Source: an uncultured bacterium
Lineage (GTDB): Bacteria; Bacillota; Limnochordia; DTU080; JAAYLA01
Direction of reading: 5' to 3'
Assembly (NCBI GenBank): GCA_937983075.1
Contig: CALKAQ010000080.1
Span: 1-31,069, forward strand
DNA: 31,069 nucleotides
The notes under the pieces were generated by a model. That model searched no databases, was not told where the DNA came from, and saw only the letters and a program-made list of their open reading frames with translations. Below, piece after piece: positions 1 to 8,015 of this stretch. The translations under genes and the position numbers were made by a program. Each line of letters opens with the position of its first letter. The stretch's first letter is position 1.

Positions 1-665
1 CCCAGTTCGGTGACGCCTTCCACGCGAATGACCGACGTACCCGCCCCCGCAATGCGTGCTCCCATTTTGGTCAACGCCTTGGCCACATCGACGATCTCCG
101 GCTCCTGCGCCGCGTTGTGAATGCGGGTGACCCCGCGTGCAAACACGGCTGCCATCATGATGTTTTCCGTTGCGCCGACACTCGGTTGATCGAGATAAAT
201 ATCAGCCCCGCGCAGCCTTCTTGCACTGCCCTCGACATGGCCGGCCTTTTCCTCAATTTGTGCGCCGAGTGCGGACAACCCTTTGAGGTGCAAATCGATG
301 GGCCGCGGTCCGAGATCACATCCACCCGGCAATGCAATGCGGACCTTGCCCAACCGGCCGAGCAGCGGCCCCATCACCTGTATCGATGCCCGCATGCGCC
401 GGACGGCGTCTTCGGGAGCTTCGTGGTGCAAACTTCTGGCCCGCACTTGCAGCACGCCAGGCTCCGGATTCCAAACTTCCGCTCCGAGCCCGCGCAGCAG
501 TGAAATCATTTCATCCACATCCGCCAGGTCGGGTACGTTGCGAAACGTACATGTTTCGGATGTCATCAACGCAGCGGCGAGGAGCTTGAGAACCGCATTT
601 TTGGCTCCCGACACGCGAACTGTACCTTTCAGCTGTCTGCCGCCCTCGATTACGAGTCGTTCCAT
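1..665 (-). CDS. murA: UDP-N-acetylglucosamine 1-carboxyvinyltransferase, N-terminal part (cut by window edge)
   Basis: MurA transfers enolpyruvate from PEP to UDP-GlcNAc, the first committed cytoplasmic step of peptidoglycan synthesis. About 221 residues are visible, roughly half of a normal MurA of about 420; the rest lies left of the window. The start is ATG at 665, preceded by GAGGTGA at 676-682 with a 10-nt spacer. The substrate-binding SGAKNA motif is at residues 19-24. The catalytic cysteine falls at residue 116 in PGGCDLGPRP, so this is the fosfomycin-sensitive Cys type as far as sequence shows. It follows murB by 45 bp and is the last visible gene of the dcw operon. Many Bacillota carry two MurA paralogues, and I cannot say which one this is. 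Confidence 0.95.
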   Translation of the reverse strand, partial: MERLVIEGGRQLKGTVRVSGAKNAVLKLLAAALMTSETCTFRNVPDLADVDEMISLLRGLGAEVWNPEPGVLQVRARSLHHEAPEDAVRRMRASIQVMGPLLGRLGKVRIALPGGCDLGPRPIDLHLKGLSALGAQIEEKAGHVEGSARRLRGADIYLDQPSVGATENIMMAAVFARGVTRIHNAAQEPEIVDVAKALTKMGARIAGAGTSVIRVEGVTEL

Positions 666-710
666 ATCGATACATTCACCTCGACGACTCCGGCGGCACC
701 ATGCGTGTGT

Positions 711-1622
711 CTACATCCCGATTATCTCCACTTCGAGCTGCAGCTCAACACCGAACATCTGCAGCACCCGGTTCCGTACGTGATCAATCAGGCGCATCAC
801 GTCGTCCGCGGTGGCACCGCCGCAATTGACAATAAAATTGGCATGAACGGGTGAGACTTGTGCCTGCCCGATACGTGCTCCCTTCAAGCCGGCTGCCTGA
901 ATGAGCCGGCCGGCATAATCACCGGGCGGATTTTTGAACACACTGCCTGAACTCGGGCGACCTAATGGCTGCGTCGTTCGCCGCTGCCGGGCGAATTCTT
1001 TCATGCGCTCTCGAATCACACGAGGATCTTCAGGCGTAAAAGACAGCTCCGCCCCAACGACGATGTACTCGTCGTTCTTTGAAAAACGGCTGCGGCGATA
1101 GGCAAAAGCGAGCTCATCGCGCTCAAACACGCGCAGTTCGCCGGAGGAATCGATTGCGTGAACCCGGCGGACAACATCCGCCATTTCACCACCGTGGGCA
1201 CCTGCATTCATCACGACACCGCCGCCGACGGTACCGGGAATGCCGCTCGCAAACTCGATACCGGCCAAACCGCGGTCGGCTGCCAATTTGGCGAGCCGCG
1301 GCAAGCTTAAGCCAGCTTCGACGTAGACGTCGGTTTCATTGAGCCACTCCACTCGGCTCATGAGTGAACCCAAACTGATTACAATTCCCGGAATGCCGCT
1401 GTCGGGCACAAGGATGTTCGATCCCTTGCCGATCACCCGGCAAGGGACTCGCCATTCCGCGGCCACGCGACGAACCGTGCGAATGTCAGTCACCGTGGCT
1501 GGTTCCACAAAATACCGAGCCGGACCGCCGATGCGAACGCTCGTATGACGGCGCATCGGTTCGTTGCACCGCAGTCGTCCGGTAATCATACGATCCAGCT
1601 CGACTTCCAAGCCCCTGACCAT
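711..1622 (-). CDS. murB: UDP-N-acetylmuramate dehydrogenase (UDP-N-acetylenolpyruvoylglucosamine reductase)
   Basis: MurB is the FAD enzyme that reduces UDP-GlcNAc-enolpyruvate to UDP-MurNAc with NADPH. I chose the ATG at 1622 (303 residues) because AAGGAGG lies 7 nt upstream at 1630-1636. The frame stays open to 1724, but that would add 34 residues with no family resemblance. Visible motifs are the FAD-binding segments TSVRIGGPARYFV, GKGSNILV and GIPGTVGGGVVMNAGAHGGE, then the GSVFKNPPGDYAGRLI block with the proton-donating serine. The arrangement fits the type II MurB of Gram-positive bacteria. It lies between murG (114 bp upstream) and murA, as expected in a dcw cluster. Confidence 0.96.
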   Translation of the reverse strand: MVRGLEVELDRMITGRLRCNEPMRRHTSVRIGGPARYFVEPATVTDIRTVRRVAAEWRVPCRVIGKGSNILVPDSGIPGIVISLGSLMSRVEWLNETDVYVEAGLSLPRLAKLAADRGLAGIEFASGIPGTVGGGVVMNAGAHGGEMADVVRRVHAIDSSGELRVFERDELAFAYRRSRFSKNDEYIVVGAELSFTPEDPRVIRERMKEFARQRRTTQPLGRPSSGSVFKNPPGDYAGRLIQAAGLKGARIGQAQVSPVHANFIVNCGGATADDVMRLIDHVRNRVLQMFGVELQLEVEIIGM

Positions 1623-1707
1623 CCATCCCCCTCCTTCGCCCCGTCGTGAACCGTAGGCACGAGCAAGGAGGCAGGATGCATCAGGAAGGTTTTCTCCGTG
1701 AGAACAA

Positions 1708-1723
1708 TGCATGATATGATGCA
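1708..1723. other. Near-perfect 16-bp palindrome in the murG-murB gap
   Basis: TGCATGATATGATGCA matches its reverse complement at 14 of 16 positions. It sits in the only gap over 100 bp between genes of the left half of the dcw cluster, about 85 bp upstream of the murB start. It could be an operator or chance; I see no convincing -35/-10 pair around it. Confidence 0.3.
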
Positions 1724-1736
1724 CCTTGACTCCTTG

Positions 1737-2876
1737 TTACGGGTCATTTCTACGCGCCTTCTTTCCCAAATCGACGATAAGTTCCGCCAGTGTTTCCGCC
1801 GCGGCAGGACGAGCCAGCGCCTTGGCAGCGGCCGCCATTTTCTTCCGTCGGTCCGGATCTTCGATCAGCGGCCAAAGCGCGGCCCATAAACGCTCACCGG
1901 TGAGCTCATGGTCATTGATCATGTAAGCGGCTCCAGCGGCAACGAGAGTGCGAGCGTTGAATGTCTGATGATCTCCGGCCGCATATGGATAAGGCACGAG
2001 AATGGAAGGCAGCCCACGCGCCGTAATTTCGGCGAGCGACAGCGCCCCCGCTCGGGAAACGACGACATCGGCCGCCGCCAGCACCGCAGGCATGTCATAC
2101 AAGTAAGGTACGACACGCATTGGACCGTCCGTAATTGTACCTTCTTCGGTGGGGTGAATGCCAATCGATGCGTAACGCCCTCTCACCTCATTGAATCCGG
2201 CTGCACCGGTCTGGTGAATGACCTGCAGTCTCGCTTCGTTTCGAAGCCGTTCACGGGCGCTCCAAACCGCTTTGTTGATCGACGCCGCCCCCCTGCTCCC
2301 CCCCATGATCACCACGGTGAGCCGATCCGGCCGCAAGCCGAGTTTCCGCACCGCTTCCGTTCGGGACGCCGCGAGCACTTCGGACCGTACCGGATTGCCG
2401 GTATGAACAGGCTTGTCCTTGACGCGCAAATAGCGGCCGGCCTCTTCATATCCCAAGGCAACCCGGTCGACCCAGCGGGCGAGCAACCGGTTGGCTCCGC
2501 CTGGCCAGGCGTTTTGCTCGTGAATCAACGTCGGTATACGCAGCAAAACGGCTGCGAGCACCACAGGGCCTGCAACGTAGCCTCCCGTGCCGACGACGAC
2601 ATGAGGCCGAAAGCGGCGAATGATACCGAACGCTTGCCGCCATCCGGACATCGCCGCATAGATCGCTGCCGCCTGGCGCCAACTGAGGCGGCGAGGAAAA
2701 GGAGCCGCCTTGATCGTCTCCAGCTTGTAGCCTGCCCGCGGGACGAGATCCGCCTCGAGACCTCGCTCGGTGCCGACGAAAAGGATTTCGGCGCCCTTTC
2801 CGCGCAAGATGTCGGCAACGGCCAGAGCCGGATTGATGTGCCCCGCCGTCCCTCCCCCGGCCAATATCACCCGCAA
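1737..2876 (-). CDS. murG: UDP-GlcNAc:undecaprenyl-PP-MurNAc-pentapeptide GlcNAc transferase
   Basis: MurG adds GlcNAc to lipid I to make lipid II at the cytoplasmic face of the membrane. The product has 379 residues, near the family's usual 350-370. The N-terminal glycosyltransferase-28 glycine-rich motif GGGTAGHINPALA is at residues 7-19, followed by GTGGYVAGPV and HEQNAWPG. The C-terminal UDP-GlcNAc domain has VIMGGSRGAASIN and the SRAGALSLAEI block. The only reasonable start is TTG at 2876, which gives the canonical MRVILAGGGT beginning. Its local ribosome-binding site is weak: the strong AAAGGAGGGG nearby (2898-2907) is over 20 nt away inside the end of spoVE. Translation is probably coupled to spoVE, whose stop lies 7 bp upstream. 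Confidence 0.96.
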   Translation of the reverse strand: MRVILAGGGTAGHINPALAVADILRGKGAEILFVGTERGLEADLVPRAGYKLETIKAAPFPRRLSWRQAAAIYAAMSGWRQAFGIIRRFRPHVVVGTGGYVAGPVVLAAVLLRIPTLIHEQNAWPGGANRLLARWVDRVALGYEEAGRYLRVKDKPVHTGNPVRSEVLAASRTEAVRKLGLRPDRLTVVIMGGSRGAASINKAVWSARERLRNEARLQVIHQTGAAGFNEVRGRYASIGIHPTEEGTITDGPMRVVPYLYDMPAVLAAADVVVSRAGALSLAEITARGLPSILVPYPYAAGDHQTFNARTLVAAGAAYMINDHELTGERLWAALWPLIEDPDRRKKMAAAAKALARPAAAETLAELIVDLGKKARRNDP

Positions 2877-2883
2877 AACTCGC

Positions 2884-4068
2884 CTACCGATAGGAACCCC
2901 TCCTTTCGGCAGCTTTCGAAATGTTCAACAAAATACCCAGGGAGGCCAACGTCACCGAGAGTGAAGAACCGCCAAAACTGATCAGCGGCAGCGTAATTCC
3001 GGTGACTGGCAGCGAGCCGGTGACGACCCCCATGTTCAAAAACGCCTGGAGAACGATCATCGCGGTGATGCCGATGGCGAGCATGGCACCGAACATATCT
3101 GGCGCCCGCAGGGAAATGCGCAGTCCGCGCCAAGCCAGCACGAAAAACAAGCACACCACCGTCGTCGTCGCAACAAACCCGAGTTCCTCAGCGAGCACCG
3201 AGAAAATAAAGTCGGTATATTGCTCGGGCAGATAGGCAAATTTTTGCCGGCTTTGGGTCAATCCAAGACCAAAAATGCCCCCAGAGCCGATGGCATAGAG
3301 CGATTGAATGATATTCCAACCTGCTCCTCGAGGGTCGGCCCATGGATCAAGAAACGCCGTGATGCGCTTCATGCGGACCGGATCTTGTTGGATAAAAAAC
3401 CAGCCGCCGATGGCACCGACGATGCCCGACAACACCAGGTAGAGCGGACGTGCGCCGGCAACGAAAAGCATCAACGCACCCGTCCCCATGATGACAACGG
3501 CTGTACCTAAATCTTCCAAAGCAACCAAACCGCCGACGACGCCGACGACAGCCATCGGTATGACAAAGCCTGACCAAAAACGTCCCATCTTATCGCCGAG
3601 AAAAGCCACGTAGGCGGCAATAAAATTGACGAGCGCTATTTTGCTGAGCTCCGAAGGCTGAAATCGAATCGGCCCGATTTCCAGCCACCTTTGGCCTCCA
3701 CGCGATTCGGTGCCCGCAACGAGCACGATGCTGAGCAGCAGCACGGCCACCAAAAGCGCTGGAAGCGCCCACGGACGAAGTTTGCGATAATCGATCCGCA
3801 TCATCACCAGCATGCCGATAATGCCGATGACCGCCCAAAGCAGCTGCCGTTTGATAAAATAATGTGGATCCCCGTACATATGCAGCGCCGTGGTATAACT
3901 CGCGCTGAAGACGGTCATGATACCAATGACCAACAGTGCCATAATCGTACCGAACGCAACGAGATCGACCGGCCCTTGCTGCGGTTTGGTTGAAGGCCGT
4001 GCGGCCAAAGGATTCCCTCGCTTCCTGTGCTGAACTTCGTAAGGTAATCTATTCGCCGTAGCGGACAT
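2884..4068 (-). CDS. spoVE: SEDS-family peptidoglycan polymerase, SpoVE/FtsW type
   Basis: SEDS proteins are polytopic membrane glycosyltransferases that polymerise lipid II together with a class B PBP. This one has about ten hydrophobic segments and the SEDS signatures SRGGQRWL, FQPSELSKIA, TDFIFSVLAEELGF and, near the C terminus, PVTGITLPLISFGGSS. The GLGLTQSRQKFAYLPE segment resembles SpoVE more than RodA. As the only SEDS gene in the cluster, beside spoVD, it may serve division, sporulation or both. The listed start is ATG at 4068 (394 residues), which has no Shine-Dalgarno sequence. TTG at 4008 has GAGGG 6 nt upstream and would give 374 residues, closer to the family length; I regard both as possible. 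mraY ends 11 bp upstream; murD, normally between them, is missing. Confidence 0.94.
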   Translation of the reverse strand: MSATANRLPYEVQHRKRGNPLAARPSTKPQQGPVDLVAFGTIMALLVIGIMTVFSASYTTALHMYGDPHYFIKRQLLWAVIGIIGMLVMMRIDYRKLRPWALPALLVAVLLLSIVLVAGTESRGGQRWLEIGPIRFQPSELSKIALVNFIAAYVAFLGDKMGRFWSGFVIPMAVVGVVGGLVALEDLGTAVVIMGTGALMLFVAGARPLYLVLSGIVGAIGGWFFIQQDPVRMKRITAFLDPWADPRGAGWNIIQSLYAIGSGGIFGLGLTQSRQKFAYLPEQYTDFIFSVLAEELGFVATTTVVCLFFVLAWRGLRISLRAPDMFGAMLAIGITAMIVLQAFLNMGVVTGSLPVTGITLPLISFGGSSLSVTLASLGILLNISKAAERRGSYR

Positions 4069-4079
4069 GTATTAACGTA

Positions 4080-5030
4080 TTACACTGCCAGAAGACCGAC
4101 CAGCCCGCACAACAGCCCGATCAACCAAAAGCGGGTGACGACTTTGGGCTCAGGCCAACCGGCCAACTCAAAATGGTGGTGCAATGGACTCATGCGCAAA
4201 ATGCGCCGCCCGCCGCTCCATCGAAAATAAAGCACTTGAAGCATGACGCTCAGCGTTTCAATGACGAACAGTCCCCCGATAATAAAAAGGAGAAACGGCG
4301 TACGAGTCAATACAGCCATGCTTCCGAGTGCGGCACCGAGTGCGAGGCTGCCCGTGTCTCCCATAAACACTTGCGCGGGATGCACGTTGAACCATGCGAA
4401 CCCGAGACAAGCTCCGGCCAGCCCAGCTGCAAACACGGTCATTTCGGGATGGCCCAGCCAGGTACATACAATCGCATAAAACGACGCCGTAATCGCCGTA
4501 GCACCCGCAGCCAGTCCGTCCAATCCGTCAGTGAGATTCACGCCGTTCGCGGCACCGACCATCGTCCCGATGGTGATCAGCAAAAAAAGCCAAGTGGGCA
4601 CTTCCCATTCCACGCGAGTGAACGGAATCCAAAGCGTCGGCCCCCATTCGGCGAGCGCCAAAAATGCCGGGAGCGCACCGACAACGATTTGCGCGATGAG
4701 TTTGTGCCTCGCCCGCAGTCCGAGCGAACGTTTGGCCACCACGATAATCGCATCGTCAATCAGCCCGATCAGCGCATAACCGAGCGTTACAAACACCGCA
4801 TACTTCACCAGCGGATCATTCCAGCTGAAAATCATCACCGGCAATGCAAAGGCGACGACGATGAGAATGCCCCCCATCGTCGGCGTGCCTTGCTTGGACC
4901 AATGCGCTGCAGGTCCGTCATCCCGCACATTTTGCCCGTACTTTAATCGGCGCAAATAACGAATCAACCCCGGGCCGAGTGCCATTGCCACCGCGAATGC
5001 GACGATTCCCGCCAGGAGGGCTTCCTTCAT
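4080..5030 (-). CDS. mraY: Phospho-N-acetylmuramoyl-pentapeptide transferase
   Basis: MraY transfers phospho-MurNAc-pentapeptide from UDP to undecaprenyl phosphate, forming lipid I in the cytoplasmic membrane. The 316-residue product has about ten membrane segments and all family signatures in order: DDGPAAHWSKQGTPTMGG near the N terminus, the paired aspartates in GLIDD, NGVNLTDGLDGLA, FMGDTGSLALGA and the SPLHHHFE histidine loop. The ATG overlaps the murF stop in an ATGA arrangement (5027-5030), so translation is coupled. The next gene downstream is spoVE, not murD. Confidence 0.97.
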   Translation of the reverse strand: MKEALLAGIVAFAVAMALGPGLIRYLRRLKYGQNVRDDGPAAHWSKQGTPTMGGILIVVAFALPVMIFSWNDPLVKYAVFVTLGYALIGLIDDAIIVVAKRSLGLRARHKLIAQIVVGALPAFLALAEWGPTLWIPFTRVEWEVPTWLFLLITIGTMVGAANGVNLTDGLDGLAAGATAITASFYAIVCTWLGHPEMTVFAAGLAGACLGFAWFNVHPAQVFMGDTGSLALGAALGSMAVLTRTPFLLFIIGGLFVIETLSVMLQVLYFRWSGGRRILRMSPLHHHFELAGWPEPKVVTRFWLIGLLCGLVGLLAV

Positions 5031-6481
5031 GCCGTACCAGCCCCTTCCGGTTCCGAACCGACCGCCGACGCGCTGCAGGCGCCACGCTGTTGCACCAAAA
5101 AGTCGACGACTCGTTCCAATTGAAGTCCACGGGATGCTTTGACCAAGATCACATCGTGTTCAGACATCCAAGCAGCAACGGCCCGGGCCGCATCGTCGGC
5201 GTCATCACAGCACATGATGGCATCCGCCGACATGCCCGCACTTCGGGCGGCGGCTGCCACGGCCTCCGCCCAGCGCCCCACCACAATCAGGCGATTGACG
5301 CCGCTCGCAACCGCCTGACGTCCGATGGCTTCGTGTTCCCGCTGCGCCAACTCACCGAGTTCCAACATGTCTCCCAGTACAGCAGCCTTGCGCTTTCCAG
5401 GCAATTGCCGCAGCGTTTGCAAAGCCGCGCGCATGGAAGCGGGAGAAGCATTGTAGGCGTCATTGACAATTGCAATGTCGCCGCTGAGCTTGATCACTTC
5501 CAACCGCATGCCCGAAAGCCGGACGTTCGCCAATCCGGCTTCAATTTCTTTGCTCGTCAGGCCACAGGCTTGCGCTGCGGCGATCGTTGCCAACGCATTA
5601 TATACGTTGTGCTCCCCCAATAGAGACGTTCTGACGTTGAGCTCGCCGAGCGGCGTCCTGACCCGAAACGCCATGCCTTCAAATCCCAGGGAGACGACGT
5701 CGTAAGCTTGGACGTCGACATTCGGGTTCAGACCGAAGGTCACAACTTGGGCGTCGGTTTGGGCGGCCATCGCGGCAACGTAAGGGTCGTCGCCGTTGAG
5801 CACCGCCACACCGTGCGCCGGCAGCTGCTCGACCAATTCCGCTTTTGCGGCCGCTACGCCGGCCAAACTGCCGAGAAACTCCACGTGCACTGGCCCCACA
5901 TTCGTCACCACGCCGATAGTCGGACGGACGATTTGAGCGAGCTGGCGGATTTCCCCGCGCGCCCGCATCCCCATTTCGACGACTAATCCGCGGTGCTTGC
6001 GGTCCATTTGCAATACGGTCAACGGCACCCCGATTTCGTTGTTCAGATTGGCGTGCGTGGCGTGAACCGGAAAACGCGTCCCGAGCACCGCCGCGATGAG
6101 ATCCTTAGTCGTTGTTTTGCCGTTGCTTCCCGTAACGCCGACAACCGGAACGGTGAAACGGCTTCGATACCAACCCGCCAACGACTGCAATGCGTGCAGC
6201 GTGTCATCGACCAGAACAGCTGGAGTGTCGGTTGTCCGCAAAACCGCTTGAACACGGCTGTGGGCCGACTTTTCGATCATTACGGCAGCGGCACCGGCCT
6301 GAATGGCATCCGCAATGAAGTCATGGCCGTCGAAACGTTTTCCGCGAAGAGCAATAAATAAACTGCCGGGACCGGTCGCCCGGGAGTCCGTGACGACGGC
6401 CGAAACGATTCCGTCGCTCTCCGAAGGCCACACGTTGCCTCCGGTTGCTCGGGCGACATCAGCCACTGAAAACTTGAGCAC
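5027..6481 (-). CDS. murF: UDP-MurNAc-tripeptide--D-Ala-D-Ala ligase
   Basis: MurF is the ATP-dependent ligase that adds D-Ala-D-Ala to UDP-MurNAc-tripeptide, the last cytoplasmic precursor step. I place the start at GTG 6481 (484 residues), 10 nt after GGAGGAG inside the end of murE. The frame stays open upstream to 6694, but that part is only murE sequence read in another frame. Visible are the N-terminal DSRATGPGSLFIALRG region, the P-loop GVTGSNGKTTTKD, NEIGVPLTVL, VVEMGMRARGEI, the NVGPVHVEFLGS histidine motif, and NDAYNASPASM with VLGDMLELG in the C-terminal domain. It overlaps murE by 23 nt and mraY by 4 nt. Confidence 0.96.
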   Translation of the reverse strand: MLKFSVADVARATGGNVWPSESDGIVSAVVTDSRATGPGSLFIALRGKRFDGHDFIADAIQAGAAAVMIEKSAHSRVQAVLRTTDTPAVLVDDTLHALQSLAGWYRSRFTVPVVGVTGSNGKTTTKDLIAAVLGTRFPVHATHANLNNEIGVPLTVLQMDRKHRGLVVEMGMRARGEIRQLAQIVRPTIGVVTNVGPVHVEFLGSLAGVAAAKAELVEQLPAHGVAVLNGDDPYVAAMAAQTDAQVVTFGLNPNVDVQAYDVVSLGFEGMAFRVRTPLGELNVRTSLLGEHNVYNALATIAAAQACGLTSKEIEAGLANVRLSGMRLEVIKLSGDIAIVNDAYNASPASMRAALQTLRQLPGKRKAAVLGDMLELGELAQREHEAIGRQAVASGVNRLIVVGRWAEAVAAAARSAGMSADAIMCCDDADDAARAVAAWMSEHDVILVKASRGLQLERVVDFLVQQRGACSASAVGSEPEGAGTA

Positions 6482-7949
6482 TACCAAACCGCTCCTCCAA
6501 GGCCCGGACGGCTTCAGCCCGGTCATCAAATGGAATAATGCGATCGTGAAATTCTTGGTACGTCTCATGCCCTTTGCCGGCGATGAGAATGACATCACCG
6601 TCTTTGGCCATCGCAATGGCTTCGCGGATGGCTCGCCGGCGTTCAACGATAATCGGGGCTTTTTCAAGCGGAAAACCGGCTTCTTTGACGCCAAGCCGAA
6701 TTTCCTCGCAGATCACCCATGGATCTTCGCTGCGCGGATTGTCCGCAGTAATGATGAGCCAATCGGCCCATGCCGCACCGACGCGTCCCATTTGCGGACG
6801 TTTGGCCCGATCGCGATCACCGCCCGCGCCAAACACCGCGATAACCCGACCGCTCGTCAACTGACGTGCCGTGCGCAAAACGTTGGCCAGACCATCCGGC
6901 GTGTGAGCATAGTCGACAATCACCGTGAACGGCTGTCCGCAGTCAATCCGCTCAAAACGACCCGGCACTTGCACGTTCGCAAGCCCCGCCGCTATGGCTT
7001 CCTTGGGCACCCCGGCCTGAATGGCGACAGCGATGGCGCCCAAGGAATTGTAAACGTTAAATTCACCGGTTAAACGCAATGCAACGTCGATGGTCCCTAA
7101 AGGAGTTATGGCGGCGTAAGTTACGCCTGACGGCTCCACACGGACGTTGCGGGCTGAAACTTCGGCATCCGGACGTTCCATGCCATAACCGATGATCGGG
7201 ACGCCTGCCGCAGCTGCCCGGAAATACGGGGCGCTGGGATCGTCCAGGTTGATGGCGCCTCCTTCGCGGAGCAGGCGGAAGAAGCTCGCCTTGGTGTCTC
7301 GGTAAGCTTCGAACGTACCGTGATAATCGAGATGATCATGCGTCAGATTGGTAAACAATCCGTAGGCGAAACGACATCCTTCAATGCGCTGCAACGCGAT
7401 GCCGTGGGACGACACCTCCATGACGCAGAAGGAACATCCCTGAGCCGCCATGGCGGCAAGCAAGCCTTGAACTTCCGGTGCCTCCGGCGTCGTCCTGGCC
7501 GCCCGAACAGGTTGATCGCCGATAAGATGCTGGATCGTCCCGATGAGTCCGACCCGATGGCCCGCAGCTTCCAAGATGGCCTTGATCAAGTAAGTGCTCG
7601 TTGTTTTGCCGTTCGTTCCCGTCACGCCAATGAGGCGCAGACGCTCCGACGGATTGCCGTACAACGCCGCCGCGATCTTGCCCATGGCTGCTCGACTGTT
7701 CGGGACGACGATTTGCGGCACGTGGTCGAGATGGGCAAGCCGGCGCTCACACAACAAGGCAACCGCACCCTTGGCCACAGCCTCGTCGGCGAAAGCATGC
7801 CCGTCGAACCGCTCCCCGCGCCAACATACGAAAAGATCCCCCGGCTCTACCCGTTTCGAGTCATATGCCAAACCAGCCGGAACAACGTCTCCTCGTCCGA
7901 ATACGGCAGCGCCCTCGATTTGATTGGCTAGTCGTTCAATCGTCTGCAT
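6459..7949 (-). CDS. murE: UDP-MurNAc-L-Ala-D-Glu--meso-diaminopimelate ligase
   Basis: MurE adds the third amino acid of the stem peptide in an ATP-dependent ligation. The 496-residue length is normal. Domains in order are the N-terminal UDP-binding part (DSKRVEPGDLFVCWRG), the P-loop GVTGTNGKTTSTYLI, MEVSSHGIALQRIEG, the TNLTHDHLDYHGT motif with the carbamylated-lysine region after it, and a C-terminal domain with DYAHTPDGL. The DNPRSEDP motif marks meso-DAP-adding enzymes (lysine-adding MurE lacks the arginine), so the cell wall should be of the DAP type. The ATG at 7949 has AGAGGAG about 9 nt upstream. It follows spoVD by 66 bp. Confidence 0.97.
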   Translation of the reverse strand: MQTIERLANQIEGAAVFGRGDVVPAGLAYDSKRVEPGDLFVCWRGERFDGHAFADEAVAKGAVALLCERRLAHLDHVPQIVVPNSRAAMGKIAAALYGNPSERLRLIGVTGTNGKTTSTYLIKAILEAAGHRVGLIGTIQHLIGDQPVRAARTTPEAPEVQGLLAAMAAQGCSFCVMEVSSHGIALQRIEGCRFAYGLFTNLTHDHLDYHGTFEAYRDTKASFFRLLREGGAINLDDPSAPYFRAAAAGVPIIGYGMERPDAEVSARNVRVEPSGVTYAAITPLGTIDVALRLTGEFNVYNSLGAIAVAIQAGVPKEAIAAGLANVQVPGRFERIDCGQPFTVIVDYAHTPDGLANVLRTARQLTSGRVIAVFGAGGDRDRAKRPQMGRVGAAWADWLIITADNPRSEDPWVICEEIRLGVKEAGFPLEKAPIIVERRRAIREAIAMAKDGDVILIAGKGHETYQEFHDRIIPFDDRAEAVRALEERFGSAQVFSG

Positions 7950-8015
7950 GGGCCGTCACTCCTCTGCGGGCTGCCAATCACCTCACAAGGTAGTTTTACC
8001 CAGGGCAGCAACCGA

